The notes beneath the pieces were generated by a model. The model saw nothing but the letters and a program-made list of their open reading frames with translations. It was not told where the DNA came from and ran no database searches. From Glycomyces terrestris (GTDB lineage Bacteria > Actinomycetota > Actinomycetes > Mycobacteriales > Micromonosporaceae), in assembly GCF_003933745.1 (NCBI RefSeq), contig NZ_RSEB01000003.1, positions 248,001-312,000 on the forward strand: a DNA stretch of 64,000 bases, in the 5' to 3' direction. The position numbers and the translations under genes were made by a program. Positions within the stretch are counted from its first letter, which is position 1. Each line of letters opens with the position of its first letter. Positions 19,640 to 27,559 of this stretch are shown one piece after another.

Positions 19640-19975
19640 TCAGGCTGGGGTGCTGGTGCCGATGAGGCGGGCTCCGGTGGTGGTGCGGGGGCGGAAGGGG
19701 TCACCGGGGGCGAGGACGAGGTAGCTGCCCGGGCCGAGTTCGCGGTGCTCGTCGGTGATCTCGCCGAAGAGGACGTAGTAGCTGCGGGCGAGGCCCTCGT
19801 GGAGGTCGGATTCAGGCCACTCGATCCCGGGTACCAGGTCGTAGAGCCAGCCGTCGGCGCGGCCGGGGCCCGGGAGGCGGCGGCGGATGACTCCCGGGGC
19901 GACCTCGACGGGTTTGACCGCGTCGACTTGGACGGCCTGGATGTCGTTGCGCGCCTTGTTCATAGTCCCGTGCAT
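19640..19975 (-). CDS. Small cupin-like protein
   Basis: 111 residues. ATG 19975 is chosen because GGGAGG lies about 8 bases upstream; an in-frame ATG at 20026 would take it to the edge of the divergent regulator gene. The core (GVIRRRLPG... GWLYDLVPGIEWPESDLHEG...YYVLFGEITDE...PGSYLVLAPGDPFRP) has the spaced Gly/Pro and hydrophobic strands of a single-domain cupin, close to ChrR-like cupins, but the His ligands are few (one clear HEG), so metal binding is doubtful. It is divergent from the GlxA-type regulator, which may control it. Confidence 0.65.
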   Translation of the reverse strand: MHGTMNKARNDIQAVQVDAVKPVEVAPGVIRRRLPGPGRADGWLYDLVPGIEWPESDLHEGLARSYYVLFGEITDEHRELGPGSYLVLAPGDPFRPRTTTGARLIGTSTPA

Positions 19976-20045
19976 GACTCGATCCTCCCGGGTGCCGGAG
20001 GCGCGGACCAGTGACAGGATCGTCATCTTGGGGTACTTTCATGCC

Positions 20046-21038
20046 ATGAGTCTTCATCGCGTCGCCGCCCTCGTGCAACCCCCGCAGGCCGAGTTCGAGC
20101 TCGCCAGCGCCGCCGAGGTGTTCGGGCTGGACCGGCCGCGGCTGCCGAGCCGGTACGAGTTCACGGTGTGCACCGAGCACCCGGGGATCGTGCCGACGAA
20201 GACCGGGTGGGCGCTGGCGGTGACCGTGGGGCTGGAGGCGCTCGAGACCGCGGACACGGTGCTGATCCCCGCCTGGTCGCAGAAGGACGTGCCGTCGAGC
20301 GAGGCGCTGCTCGGGGCGGTGCGGGCCGCGCACGCGCGCGGGGCGCGCATGGTGGCGATCTGCACCGGGGCGTTCCTGCTCGCGGAGGCGGGGCTGCTGG
20401 AGGGGCGGCGGGCGACGACGCACTGGCGGTACGCGGCGGAGCTGGCGGCGCGGTATCCGGGGGTGGACGTCGACGCGGACGCGCTGTACGTGGACGAGGG
20501 CGACATCGCCACCAGCGCGGGGACCGCGGCGGGGATCGACCTGTGCCTGCACCTGGTGCGTTCGGACCACGGGGCGGGGCTGGCGTCGCGGATCGCGCGG
20601 CACATGGTGATGCCGCCGCACCGGGAGGGTGGGCAGCGGCAGTACGCGGTCGAGCCGGTGGACGAGCCGACGGAGTCGCTGGGGGCGGTCCTGGAGTGGG
20701 CGGCGGAGCGGCTGCACGAGCCGTTGAGCGTGGAGGACCTGGCGGAGCGGGGGCGCATGTCGGCGCGGACGCTCGCGCGGCGGTTCGACGAGCAGTTGGG
20801 CACGAGCCCGGGCCAGTGGCTGCTGTCGCAGCGGATCGCGGCGGCGCAGGCGCTGCTGGAGGACACGGACCTGCCGGTGGAGAGCATCGCGGTGCGGGTG
20901 GGCCTGTCGTCGGCGCTGAACCTGCGGCGGCGGTTCCGGGACCGGTTGGGGACGACGCCGGCCGCGTACCGGCGCGCGTTCGGGCGGGACGCCGTCGGCG
21001 CTGGTCAAGGCCGGTTCGGTGCGGTCTCGGCCCGGTGA
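20046..21038 (+). CDS. GlxA/FtrA-type AraC family transcriptional regulator
   Basis: 330 residues from ATG 20046. Residues about 1-190 form a DJ-1/PfpI (class I amidotransferase-like) domain, with the nucleophile-elbow motif ICTGAFLLAEAGLL (about 102-115; Cys present). Residues about 210-320 hold the double helix-turn-helix DNA-binding domain of AraC type (LSVEDLAERGRMSARTLARRF, then PVESIAVRVGLSS and FRDRLGTTPAAYRRAF). Such proteins usually sense small metabolites. It shares a 70-base gap with the divergent cupin gene, the most likely target. No strong ribosome-binding site is visible. Confidence 0.88.
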   Translation: MSLHRVAALVQPPQAEFELASAAEVFGLDRPRLPSRYEFTVCTEHPGIVPTKTGWALAVTVGLEALETADTVLIPAWSQKDVPSSEALLGAVRAAHARGARMVAICTGAFLLAEAGLLEGRRATTHWRYAAELAARYPGVDVDADALYVDEGDIATSAGTAAGIDLCLHLVRSDHGAGLASRIARHMVMPPHREGGQRQYAVEPVDEPTESLGAVLEWAAERLHEPLSVEDLAERGRMSARTLARRFDEQLGTSPGQWLLSQRIAAAQALLEDTDLPVESIAVRVGLSSALNLRRRFRDRLGTTPAAYRRAFGRDAVGAGQGRFGAVSAR

Positions 21039-21056
21039 GATGTCGCATGCGTCTGG

Positions 21057-21062
21057 TACAAC
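21057..21062 (+). promoter_or_regulatory. -10 element of a leaderless transcript
   Basis: TACAAC ends seven bases before the GTG at 21069, so the transcript would start at the start codon itself. There is no Shine-Dalgarno sequence, which supports a leaderless mRNA. Confidence 0.45.
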
Positions 21063-21068
21063 CGAACG

Positions 21069-22241
21069 GTGTCGAGGCCTCGTGAACCCCTGAGCGCCTT
21101 CCGCACCGTGCTCAAGCGCGGCGGCGGTGAGCGCCCCACCTTTCCGCTGTCGCTGCACGTGCTGCTGATGGTGGTGGTCGCGGTGCTGCTCCTGTCGGGG
21201 CTGTTGTGGCTGCTCACCTCCGACTTGACGTCGCCGCTGAGCCCGGACCCGAACGACCGCACCACGCTCGAGGTGATCCGGCTGTCGCTGTATGCGATCG
21301 CGGGCATCGGCGGTGTCATCGCGCTCACGGTGTCGTACCGCAAGCAGCGGATCACGGAGGCGACGGAGATCCGCGAGTCGACGAAGCTGTTCAACGAGCG
21401 GTTCGCGTCGGCGGCGGAGCAGTTGTCGTCGCAGCGCGCGGCGAACCGGCTCGCGGGCGTGTACGCGATGGCGGCGCTCGCCGACGACTGGGACGCGGGC
21501 CGCCAGACGTGCATCAACGTGCTGTGCGCGTATGTGCGGATGCCGTACGAGACGCCGCCGTTCCGGCACGAGCGGGAGGCGGCGAACAATCCGCGGCGGT
21601 TCCGGCCGGTCCTGGAGGAGCGGCTGATCCGGCACTCGGTCCTGAACGTGGTGGGCGAGCGGCTGCGCCGCGCCCCGGTCCCGGGCCGCACCTGGCATGA
21701 GCACGACTTCGACTTCACCGGGACGAACCTGGACGGCGGCAATCTGAACGACGCCCTGTTCCTGGGCCGGGTCTCGTTCGCGTTCGGGCGGTTCACGGCG
21801 GGCACGATCGACTTCTCGCGGGTGCGGTTCGAGGGCCCGGTGGACTTCAACCGGGCGCGGTTCCTCGGGGCGCGGCTGCGGTTCGCGGAGACGCGGTTCG
21901 CGGGCCCGGTGCTGCTCACGGAGACGACCGTGGCTGCGGGCGTGCTCGATTTCAGTTCGGCGCACTTCACGCGGGACGTGTCGTTCGACGGCGCGCTGTT
22001 CGCGGGCGGGCAGGTGCATTTCGCGAAGACGGTCTGCTCGTCGCCGGTGCTGGGCGCGAAGCCGCTCCTGGACTTCCGCGGCGCCCGCTTCGCGGGCACG
22101 GCGGTGGTGTTCGACCGGCCCGACATCAGCGCCGCGACGCTGGACTTCTCGCAGGTCGCGGACTGGTCGCATCCGCCGGTGTTCAATCTGGCCGACGAGC
22201 CGGCCACGGTGCGGCTGCCCGAGGACGCGCCGGAGCGATGA
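21069..22241 (+). CDS. Pentapeptide-repeat membrane protein
   Basis: 390 residues from GTG 21069. Two hydrophobic helices (about 27-50 and 68-90) anchor the N-terminus. A conserved actinobacterial linker (RKQRITEATEIRESTKLFNERFASAAEQL) follows, then about 200-360 consists of pentapeptide repeats of the A(N/D)LXX type, seen as FDFTGTNLDGGNL, IDFSRVRFEGPVDFNRARF and LDFSSAHFTRDVSFDGALF. Repeats of this kind fold as a right-handed quadrilateral beta-helix. The family is common in Streptomyces and relatives; function unknown. The stop codon overlaps (ATGA) a short remnant gene. Confidence 0.85.
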   Translation: MSRPREPLSAFRTVLKRGGGERPTFPLSLHVLLMVVVAVLLLSGLLWLLTSDLTSPLSPDPNDRTTLEVIRLSLYAIAGIGGVIALTVSYRKQRITEATEIRESTKLFNERFASAAEQLSSQRAANRLAGVYAMAALADDWDAGRQTCINVLCAYVRMPYETPPFRHEREAANNPRRFRPVLEERLIRHSVLNVVGERLRRAPVPGRTWHEHDFDFTGTNLDGGNLNDALFLGRVSFAFGRFTAGTIDFSRVRFEGPVDFNRARFLGARLRFAETRFAGPVLLTETTVAAGVLDFSSAHFTRDVSFDGALFAGGQVHFAKTVCSSPVLGAKPLLDFRGARFAGTAVVFDRPDISAATLDFSQVADWSHPPVFNLADEPATVRLPEDAPER

Positions 22242-22384
22242 GCCTGACGACGCCGCCGCGGCCGTACGACGTGCTCGCGCTGTTCCCGGGCCTGGCGCGA
22301 CTGGGGCGGCCGGCGGTCCGGCTGCATCCGCGGCGCGGCGAACCGGCGGCGGGCGGGAGCTCGCTGGGGCGCTCGATCGTGTGA
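22238..22384 (+). pseudogene. Truncated remnant of a gene coupled to the pentapeptide-repeat gene
   Basis: ATG 22238 overlaps the upstream stop (ATGA) and opens a 48-residue frame starting MSLTTPPRPYDVLALFPGLA. This resembles, from memory, the N-terminus of larger actinobacterial proteins of the YwqG/DUF1963-like kind (P-Y/F-D-V-x-x-L-F-P-x-L ... V-R-L-H-P-R). The similarity breaks off at GGSSLG, where the frame changes and stops. Right after it comes a run of 8-bp G-rich repeats. I infer a gene cut short by repeat expansion or deletion. Confidence 0.45.
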
Positions 22385-22400
22385 AGGGCGAGGTCCCGGC

Positions 22401-22486
22401 GGCGGGGCGGCGGGGCGGCGGGGCGGCGGGGCGGCGGGGCGGCGGGGCGGCGGGGCGGCGGGGCGGCGGGGCGGCGGGGCGGCGGG
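22401..22486. repeat. 8-bp microsatellite (GGCGGGGC)n
   Basis: Ten perfect tandem copies of GGCGGGGC (22401-22480) plus six more bases. The runs of four G separated by CGGC can form G-quadruplexes on the plus strand. It lies between two convergent genes, directly behind the remnant frame, and is likely to vary in copy number. Confidence 0.95.
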
Positions 22487-22512
22487 ATTCTAGGCACTGC
22501 CGCCGCAGGTCG

Positions 22513-23580
22513 TCAAGGTCGGGCGAGCCAGGTGCGGGCGCGGGGCGGGAGGTTCGGGTCGGTGTCGCAGTTGTCCCTGGGGGCGAGGGCGGTTCGGAGG
22601 TGGAGGAGGTGGGCGGTGATCGCGGCGGTGGGGAGGGCGAGGACGGCGAGGGAGGGGACCTCCACCCAGAGTCCGATGAGGACGGCGGCGGTGAGGGTGA
22701 GAAGGGTGCCGGCGGCGGTGAGCCATGGGATGGGGGCTTCGGGGCGGTGGAGGCGGCGCCAGGTGCCGACGAGGGCGAAGACGCCGATCATGCCGAGCAT
22801 GGTGCCGAGGACGAGGAGGCCGCCGGTGGCGACGGGGACGAGGCCGCCGATCTCGGCGCCGATCGAGAGGAGGAAGCCGCCGAGGAACAGCGCGAGGAGC
22901 TGCGTGATCGCGGCGGTGGTCACCGCGGCGAGGCCGGTCATGTAGAGGACGCGGCCGCCGGGGGTGAGGTCGCGGACGCGCACGCGGTGCGGGCAGGCGC
23001 CGGGCGCTGCCGCGGGCCGTTCGCCGGGCTGGTCCTGGTCGCCGCGCGGGCGCGGGATGCCGGGTTCGACGGTGATGCGCAGGTCGCCCCCCGGTGGGGC
23101 GGAGTCGGGTTCATCGGTGGTGTGGAGTACGTCGTCGCGCGGCGTGCCCGAATCCGGGCTGCCGGTGCCTCCGAGGGATTCGGGGCGCGGGTCACCACTG
23201 TGGGCGGTTGCGCCGGTGCTTGGCGCGGTCTCCGGGCCGGCGGCGAGGCGTGGGTCGGCGGCACGGGCGTTTGCGCCCGGGGCGTCGATGCGCAGGTCAA
23301 CCCCGGACGCGGCGGAGCCCGGGTCGGCGGCGAGGCGTGGGTCGGCGGCACGGGCGTTTGCGCCCGGGGCGTCGATGCGCAGGTCAACCCCGGACGCAGC
23401 CTCCAGGTCGCCGTTGAGGGCGGTTGCGTCCATTCTCAGCTCATTGCCGGACGCGGCGGAGCCTGGGCCCGCGGCAGGGGCGTCTGTGCCCGCGGCGTCG
23501 AAGCGCAGGTCGGCGCCGGGCGCGGTGGCGCGCGGGGCGCCGTTCGGGGTGGCGTCCGGGTCCGTGGTCTCGTGTTCCAT
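22513..23580 (-). CDS. Membrane protein with repeated DLRIDA acidic N-terminus
   Basis: 355 residues. The cytoplasmic N-terminus (about 1-195) is Ala/Pro/Asp/Gly-rich, predicted disordered, and carries five copies of an LR-centred motif (DLRFDA, ELRMDA, DLRIDAPGANARAADPRL twice, DLRITV). About 200-335 contain four to five membrane helices (starting near GGRVLYMTGL, then LGGFLLSIGAE, VATGGLLVLGTML, WLTAAGTLLTL, VEVPSLAVLAL). The tail is short and basic. ATG 23580 has GGAAG 9 bases upstream. Family not recognised. Two of the motif copies arose by a recent 87-bp tandem duplication. The gene ends next to the 8-bp microsatellite and is just downstream of nothing on its own strand except an ABC operon. 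Confidence 0.7.
   Translation of the reverse strand: MEHETTDPDATPNGAPRATAPGADLRFDAAGTDAPAAGPGSAASGNELRMDATALNGDLEAASGVDLRIDAPGANARAADPRLAADPGSAASGVDLRIDAPGANARAADPRLAAGPETAPSTGATAHSGDPRPESLGGTGSPDSGTPRDDVLHTTDEPDSAPPGGDLRITVEPGIPRPRGDQDQPGERPAAAPGACPHRVRVRDLTPGGRVLYMTGLAAVTTAAITQLLALFLGGFLLSIGAEIGGLVPVATGGLLVLGTMLGMIGVFALVGTWRRLHRPEAPIPWLTAAGTLLTLTAAVLIGLWVEVPSLAVLALPTAAITAHLLHLRTALAPRDNCDTDPNLPPRARTWLARP
23238..23397. repeat. 87-bp tandem duplication within a coding region
   Basis: A 73-base sequence at 23238-23310 recurs exactly at 23325-23397 (period 87 bases, 29 codons), so the reading frame is kept and a DLRIDAPGANARAADPRLAA block is doubled. Perfect identity points to a recent event. 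Confidence 0.9.
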
Positions 23581-23662
23581 TGGGGCGCTTCCGGTTCGGG
23601 GTGGCGGGGTCCCGGCCGGGTGGGGCCGGGACCCGCATTCTATGGCCCCGCGGCGGCGGTGC

Positions 23663-25456
23663 TCAGCGGTAGGCGGAGGACTGGAGGGTGTAGAGCTCGG
23701 CGTACGCGCCGGCGCGGGCCATGAGCTCGTCGTGGGTGCCTGCCTCGGCGATGCGGCCGCCGTCGAGGACGACGATGAGGTCGGCCATGGAGACGGTGGA
23801 GAAGCGGTGCGAGACGAGGACGGTCACGGTGCCGCGGGCCCGGCCGGCGCGGACCTCGTCGGCGAAGCGCTCGAAGAGGGCGTGCTCGGTCTGCGGGTCG
23901 AGGGCGGCGGTCGGCTCGTCGAAGACGACGAGGAGCGGATCGGGGCGCATGCGGCCCCGGCCGATGGCGAGTTTCTGCCACTGGCCGCCGGAGAGGTCGG
24001 TGCCGTCGTCCCAGCGGGCGCCGAGGCGGGTGTCGAGGCCGCGCGGGAGGTCGTCGATGACGTCCTCGGCGCCGGCGCGGGTCATGGCGGCGCGAACGGT
24101 CGCGTCGTCATAGCCGCCGTGCAGGTCGCCGATGCCGACGGTCTCGCGGGCGGTGAACTCGAAGCGGGTGAAGTCCTGGTAGGTCGCGCCGATGCGCGAC
24201 CGCCACTCGTCGGTCTCGAACTCGCTCAAAGAGGTGCCGTCGACGGTGATGCTCCCGGACGTCGGCTGGTAGAAACCGGACAGGAGTTTGACGAGGGTGG
24301 TCTTGCCGGCGCCGTTCTCGCCGACGAGCGCGACGACCTTCCCGGCGGGGAGGGTGAGCGTGACGCCGTCGAGGGAGGCCCGTTCGGACTCGGGGTAGGC
24401 GAAGGAGACGCCGTCGAGTCGGATGCCGGACTCGAGCCGGTCGGGGACCGGGAGCGGCACGGCGGGCCCGCTGGACTGCTTCGCGTACGCGCGCAGCCAC
24501 AGCAGGCGGGTGCCGAGCTTCCCGGTGCGGACCAGGAGCGCCGACTGGATCGCGATGCCGCCCGCGGCGCCGGCGACCATGCCGATGAGGGAGACGAGGA
24601 GGACGACGTCGCCCGCGGTCGCCTGCCCGCGGATCGCCAGGTAGAGGACGATGCCGATCCCGGCGGCCATGCCCGCGGCGGAGAGGACGCCCTCGCCGGT
24701 GGCCATGCGGGCGGCCCGCCACTGGCCCCGGTTGCGCTCGGCGACGACCGCGGCGCCGGCCTCGTGGTGGCGGCGGCCGATCTCGGCGGCGGAGCCGAAG
24801 ACGCGCAGCTCCTTCCCGGACTCGGCGAGCGTGGCGACCTCGAACAGGTGGCGGCGGCGCCGCTCCGGTTCGCTCGTGGCCTCCTGCACCTCGACCTCGA
24901 TGTCCCCGGCACGCTTCGCGATCGCCATGGCGCCCAGGGAGACGAGCGGGAACACGAGGAGGAGCGGGTGGACGGCGGCGAGGAGGGCGCCGCCGACGCC
25001 GATCGTCACGAGCGCGCGCAGGCACTGCGCGAGCCAGTTGACGCCGCCCGCGAGCAGCCACCGGTCCTCGCGGATGCGCTGCACCTGGTCGAGGTGCCCG
25101 GGCCGCTCGTGGTGGTCGAGGCCCGGCGGGGTGCCCATGAGCTCCATGACCTCGCGGTCCGAGGCGCGCGCGGTGTGGTCGAGGACGAGGAACACGAGCT
25201 TGACGTAGACGAAGACGACGGTCCAGATGAGGGCGACGCCGAGCGCGAGCCCGCCCGCGGCGGTCCACGCCGCGCGGGCGTCCCCGGTCTGGACGGCGTC
25301 GATGAGGACCTTGGTGAGGTACACGGTGGCCGGCATGAGCACGGCCTGGGCGACGCCGAGGACGATCTGGACGGCGGTGGCCTTCGGGTGGGCGCGGAAG
25401 CCGACGGCGAGGGCGTACTTCAGGCCGCGCAGGCCGTTCGCGAGGCGGTGGATCAC
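23663..25456 (-). CDS. ABC exporter half-transporter (second of pair)
   Basis: 597 residues from GTG 25456, which overlaps the upstream stop by 4 bases (GTGA) with AGGAG 5 bases before it. Six membrane helices fill about 1-310. The ATPase domain (about 350-597) has Walker A GENGAGKTT, Q-loop YQDFTRF, signature DLSGGQWQKLAIGRG, Walker B LLVVFDEPTAALD and switch His in VSHRFSTV. The D-loop and signature look intact. It forms a heterodimer with the neighbouring half-transporter. Substrate unknown; a lone heterodimeric exporter of this type is often a peptide or drug efflux pump. Confidence 0.88.
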   Translation of the reverse strand: MIHRLANGLRGLKYALAVGFRAHPKATAVQIVLGVAQAVLMPATVYLTKVLIDAVQTGDARAAWTAAGGLALGVALIWTVVFVYVKLVFLVLDHTARASDREVMELMGTPPGLDHHERPGHLDQVQRIREDRWLLAGGVNWLAQCLRALVTIGVGGALLAAVHPLLLVFPLVSLGAMAIAKRAGDIEVEVQEATSEPERRRRHLFEVATLAESGKELRVFGSAAEIGRRHHEAGAAVVAERNRGQWRAARMATGEGVLSAAGMAAGIGIVLYLAIRGQATAGDVVLLVSLIGMVAGAAGGIAIQSALLVRTGKLGTRLLWLRAYAKQSSGPAVPLPVPDRLESGIRLDGVSFAYPESERASLDGVTLTLPAGKVVALVGENGAGKTTLVKLLSGFYQPTSGSITVDGTSLSEFETDEWRSRIGATYQDFTRFEFTARETVGIGDLHGGYDDATVRAAMTRAGAEDVIDDLPRGLDTRLGARWDDGTDLSGGQWQKLAIGRGRMRPDPLLVVFDEPTAALDPQTEHALFERFADEVRAGRARGTVTVLVSHRFSTVSMADLIVVLDGGRIAEAGTHDELMARAGAYAELYTLQSSAYR

Positions 25457-27315
25457 TGCTGCTCCTGGGAGGTTCGGGCGAGGCGGTCGGCCTGGAGGGT
25501 GAACGCCTCGGCGTAGCGGCCGCCGAGGGCCATGAGGTCGTCGTGGGAGCCGTCCTCGACGACGCGGCCGCCGTCGAGGACGACGATGCGGTCGGCGCGG
25601 CGCACCGTCGAGAACCGGTGCGAGATCACGATCGTGGTCAGGCCCGCGGTGATGTCGAGGAACTGCTCGTACAGCTCGGCCTCGGCGCGCACGTCGAGGG
25701 CCGCGGCCGGCTCGTCGAGGATGAGGACCTTCGCGCCGGCCTGGACGGCGAACAGGGCCCGGGCCAGCGCGATCCGCTGCCACTGGCCGCCGGAGAGGTC
25801 GGTGCCGCCGCCGTACTCGCTGGAGAGGACGGTGTCGAGTCCGTTCGGGAGGGATTCGACGAGGGCGCGGATGCCCATGGGCTCGCAGGCCTTCCAGATG
25901 CGGTCGGTGTCGGCGGCGAGGTGGGGCGCGCCGAAGGCGATGTTGTCGCGGACGGTGAGCTGGTAGCGGGTGAAGTCCTGGAAGAGGGCGGAGAGGCGGG
26001 TGCGCCAGGCGGCGGGGTCGACGGCGGCGAGGTCGGTGCCGTCGGCGGTGATGCGGCCGCCGGTGGGTTCGTAGAGGCCGGCGAGGAGTTTGACGAGGCT
26101 GGTCTTGCCGGCGCCGTTGTGGCCGACGACGGCGAGGGAGGTGCCGGCTTGGATCTCGAGGTCGAGGCCGGCGATGACGGGGCGGTCGGCGCCGGGGTAG
26201 GCGAAGTCGACCTGCTCGAAGCGGATGGTCTCGGCGGGGGCGGTGGCGGGGAGTTCGGCGGTGGGGGTGGGGTTCCCTTCGGCGAGTTCGTGTTCGAGGG
26301 CGAGGACTTTGGGGACGGGGAGGGCGCCGAGGCTGAGGAAGGCGGCGGTGTCGTCGAAGGCGGAGAAGTTGAACATGGTGGTGAGGGCGACGAGGTAGAC
26401 GGCGAGGGCGGCGAAGCCGACGGCGCCGGTGAGGCCGGCGTCGGCGAGGGCGAAGGCGGTGGCGGCGGTGAGGGCGAGGAGGGTGCCGATGACGCCGACG
26501 GCGGTGGCGGGGCGGAGGCGCTGGTGGCGGGCGGCGTGGTCCATGCGGTCGTGCCACTGCCGGTCGTAGCGGTCGAGGAGCCAGTCCATGAGGCCCCAGA
26601 CGCGGATCTCCTTGGCGGGGGCGGCGGTGATGGCGAGGTCGCGGAGGTACTCGGTCTCGCGCATCTCGGTGGAGCGCATGTAGGCGGTCTTGCCGACGCG
26701 GGTGTAGTCGGCCTGCATGGCGATGAAGATCGCGGGCCAGGCGAGGAGCCAGGCGAGGCCGAGCCAGGGGTTGAAGTGGGCGAGGACGGCGGAGGCGCCT
26801 GCGGCGGAGAGGAATTCGGGGGCGATGGCGGCGAGGCCGCGGATGGCGCGTTCGGGGCGGATGAAGTCGGCGCCGAGTTGGCGGGCGATGCGCAGGAGGG
26901 CGAGGACGTGGTCGTCTTCGAGGTGGGCGATGCCGACGGGGCGGGCGACGGCGGCGAGGAGGCGGTCTTGGAGGAGGAGTTCGAGGTCGCGGCCGAGGTT
27001 GAAGGCGACGGCGTCGTGGAGGTGGGAGACGAGGCGGCCGAGGAGGAGGGCGGTGGCACCGGCGGCGAGGAGGAGGTAGGCGGTGCGGGCTTCGGGGGAG
27101 CCGGGGCCGGCTTGGGCGGCGGCGGGGACGGCGCCGATGAGGAGGCCGGTGGCGACGGTCATGGCGAGGGGAAGGGCGGCGGTGAGGACGGTGGTGGCGG
27201 CGAAGAGGGCGGTGCGGGGGCGGCTGATGCGGGGCAGGAGGCGGACGACGGCGAGGACGGCGCGGGCGGACTCGTACCGGTCGGAGGCGGGGCCGCTGGT
27301 CACTGGGGGTGCCAT
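25453..27315 (-). CDS. ABC exporter half-transporter (first of pair)
   Basis: 620 residues. Membrane domain about 30-350 with six helices. The ATPase domain (about 370-620) has Walker A GHNGAGKTS, Q-loop FQDFTRY, signature DLSGGQWQRIALARA, Walker B VLILDEPAAALD and switch His in ISHRFSTV. The Walker B Glu after the Asp is present (DEP). ATG 27315 is the start; a 14-bp palindrome lies 10 bases upstream. Its stop overlaps the GTG of the next gene, so both are made together. The pair runs opposite to the ABC-F gene. Confidence 0.88.
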   Translation of the reverse strand: MAPPVTSGPASDRYESARAVLAVVRLLPRISRPRTALFAATTVLTAALPLAMTVATGLLIGAVPAAAQAGPGSPEARTAYLLLAAGATALLLGRLVSHLHDAVAFNLGRDLELLLQDRLLAAVARPVGIAHLEDDHVLALLRIARQLGADFIRPERAIRGLAAIAPEFLSAAGASAVLAHFNPWLGLAWLLAWPAIFIAMQADYTRVGKTAYMRSTEMRETEYLRDLAITAAPAKEIRVWGLMDWLLDRYDRQWHDRMDHAARHQRLRPATAVGVIGTLLALTAATAFALADAGLTGAVGFAALAVYLVALTTMFNFSAFDDTAAFLSLGALPVPKVLALEHELAEGNPTPTAELPATAPAETIRFEQVDFAYPGADRPVIAGLDLEIQAGTSLAVVGHNGAGKTSLVKLLAGLYEPTGGRITADGTDLAAVDPAAWRTRLSALFQDFTRYQLTVRDNIAFGAPHLAADTDRIWKACEPMGIRALVESLPNGLDTVLSSEYGGGTDLSGGQWQRIALARALFAVQAGAKVLILDEPAAALDVRAEAELYEQFLDITAGLTTIVISHRFSTVRRADRIVVLDGGRVVEDGSHDDLMALGGRYAEAFTLQADRLARTSQEQQ

Positions 27316-27325
27316 ATGAATCCAT

Positions 27326-27339
27326 TCATGACGTCATGA
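27326..27339 (-). promoter_or_regulatory. Perfect 14-bp palindrome, putative operator
   Basis: TCATGACGTCATGA is self-complementary and lies 10 to 24 bases before the ATG of the first ABC exporter gene. A -10-like TATGGT occurs on the minus strand at 27360-27355, so a repressor here would block the start of the transcript. GntR- and MarR-type sites often look like this; no regulator gene is adjacent. Confidence 0.55.
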
Positions 27340-27545
27340 TGACTGTTCGATGACACCATAGCAGGGTCAGCGGCGCCGCGGGGCGTGCGCCGCCCGCAGG
27401 GCGGGTGGGCGGGCTCCGTGTACTGCCATCCCGAACCCCCACCCGCCCGGGGGAAGAATAAGGTGCGATCCTCCCGCTCGGGACCGACGAAAACCGGCCC
27501 CCGCGGCCCTCATGTCACCCGATCGAGTGCCACCGCGGGCCCGGG

Positions 27546-27551
27546 TAGGCT
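27546..27551 (+). promoter_or_regulatory. -10 element for the ABC-F gene
   Basis: TAGGCT ends eight bases before the GTG start (27560). No Shine-Dalgarno sequence precedes that start, which fits a leaderless transcript. Confidence 0.5.
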
Positions 27552-27559
27552 TGATCCTC

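Noticed and set aside
22381-23724. Long Gly/Glu-rich plus-strand reading frame across the microsatellite
   Set aside because: It is the reverse-frame shadow of the minus-strand membrane protein and the G-rich repeat, with no start context or conserved motif.
23663-27315. One very long fused ABC protein
   Set aside because: A frame spanning both exists in one reading, but the two half-transporters are in different frames with a GTGA overlap and their own start and ribosome-binding site.
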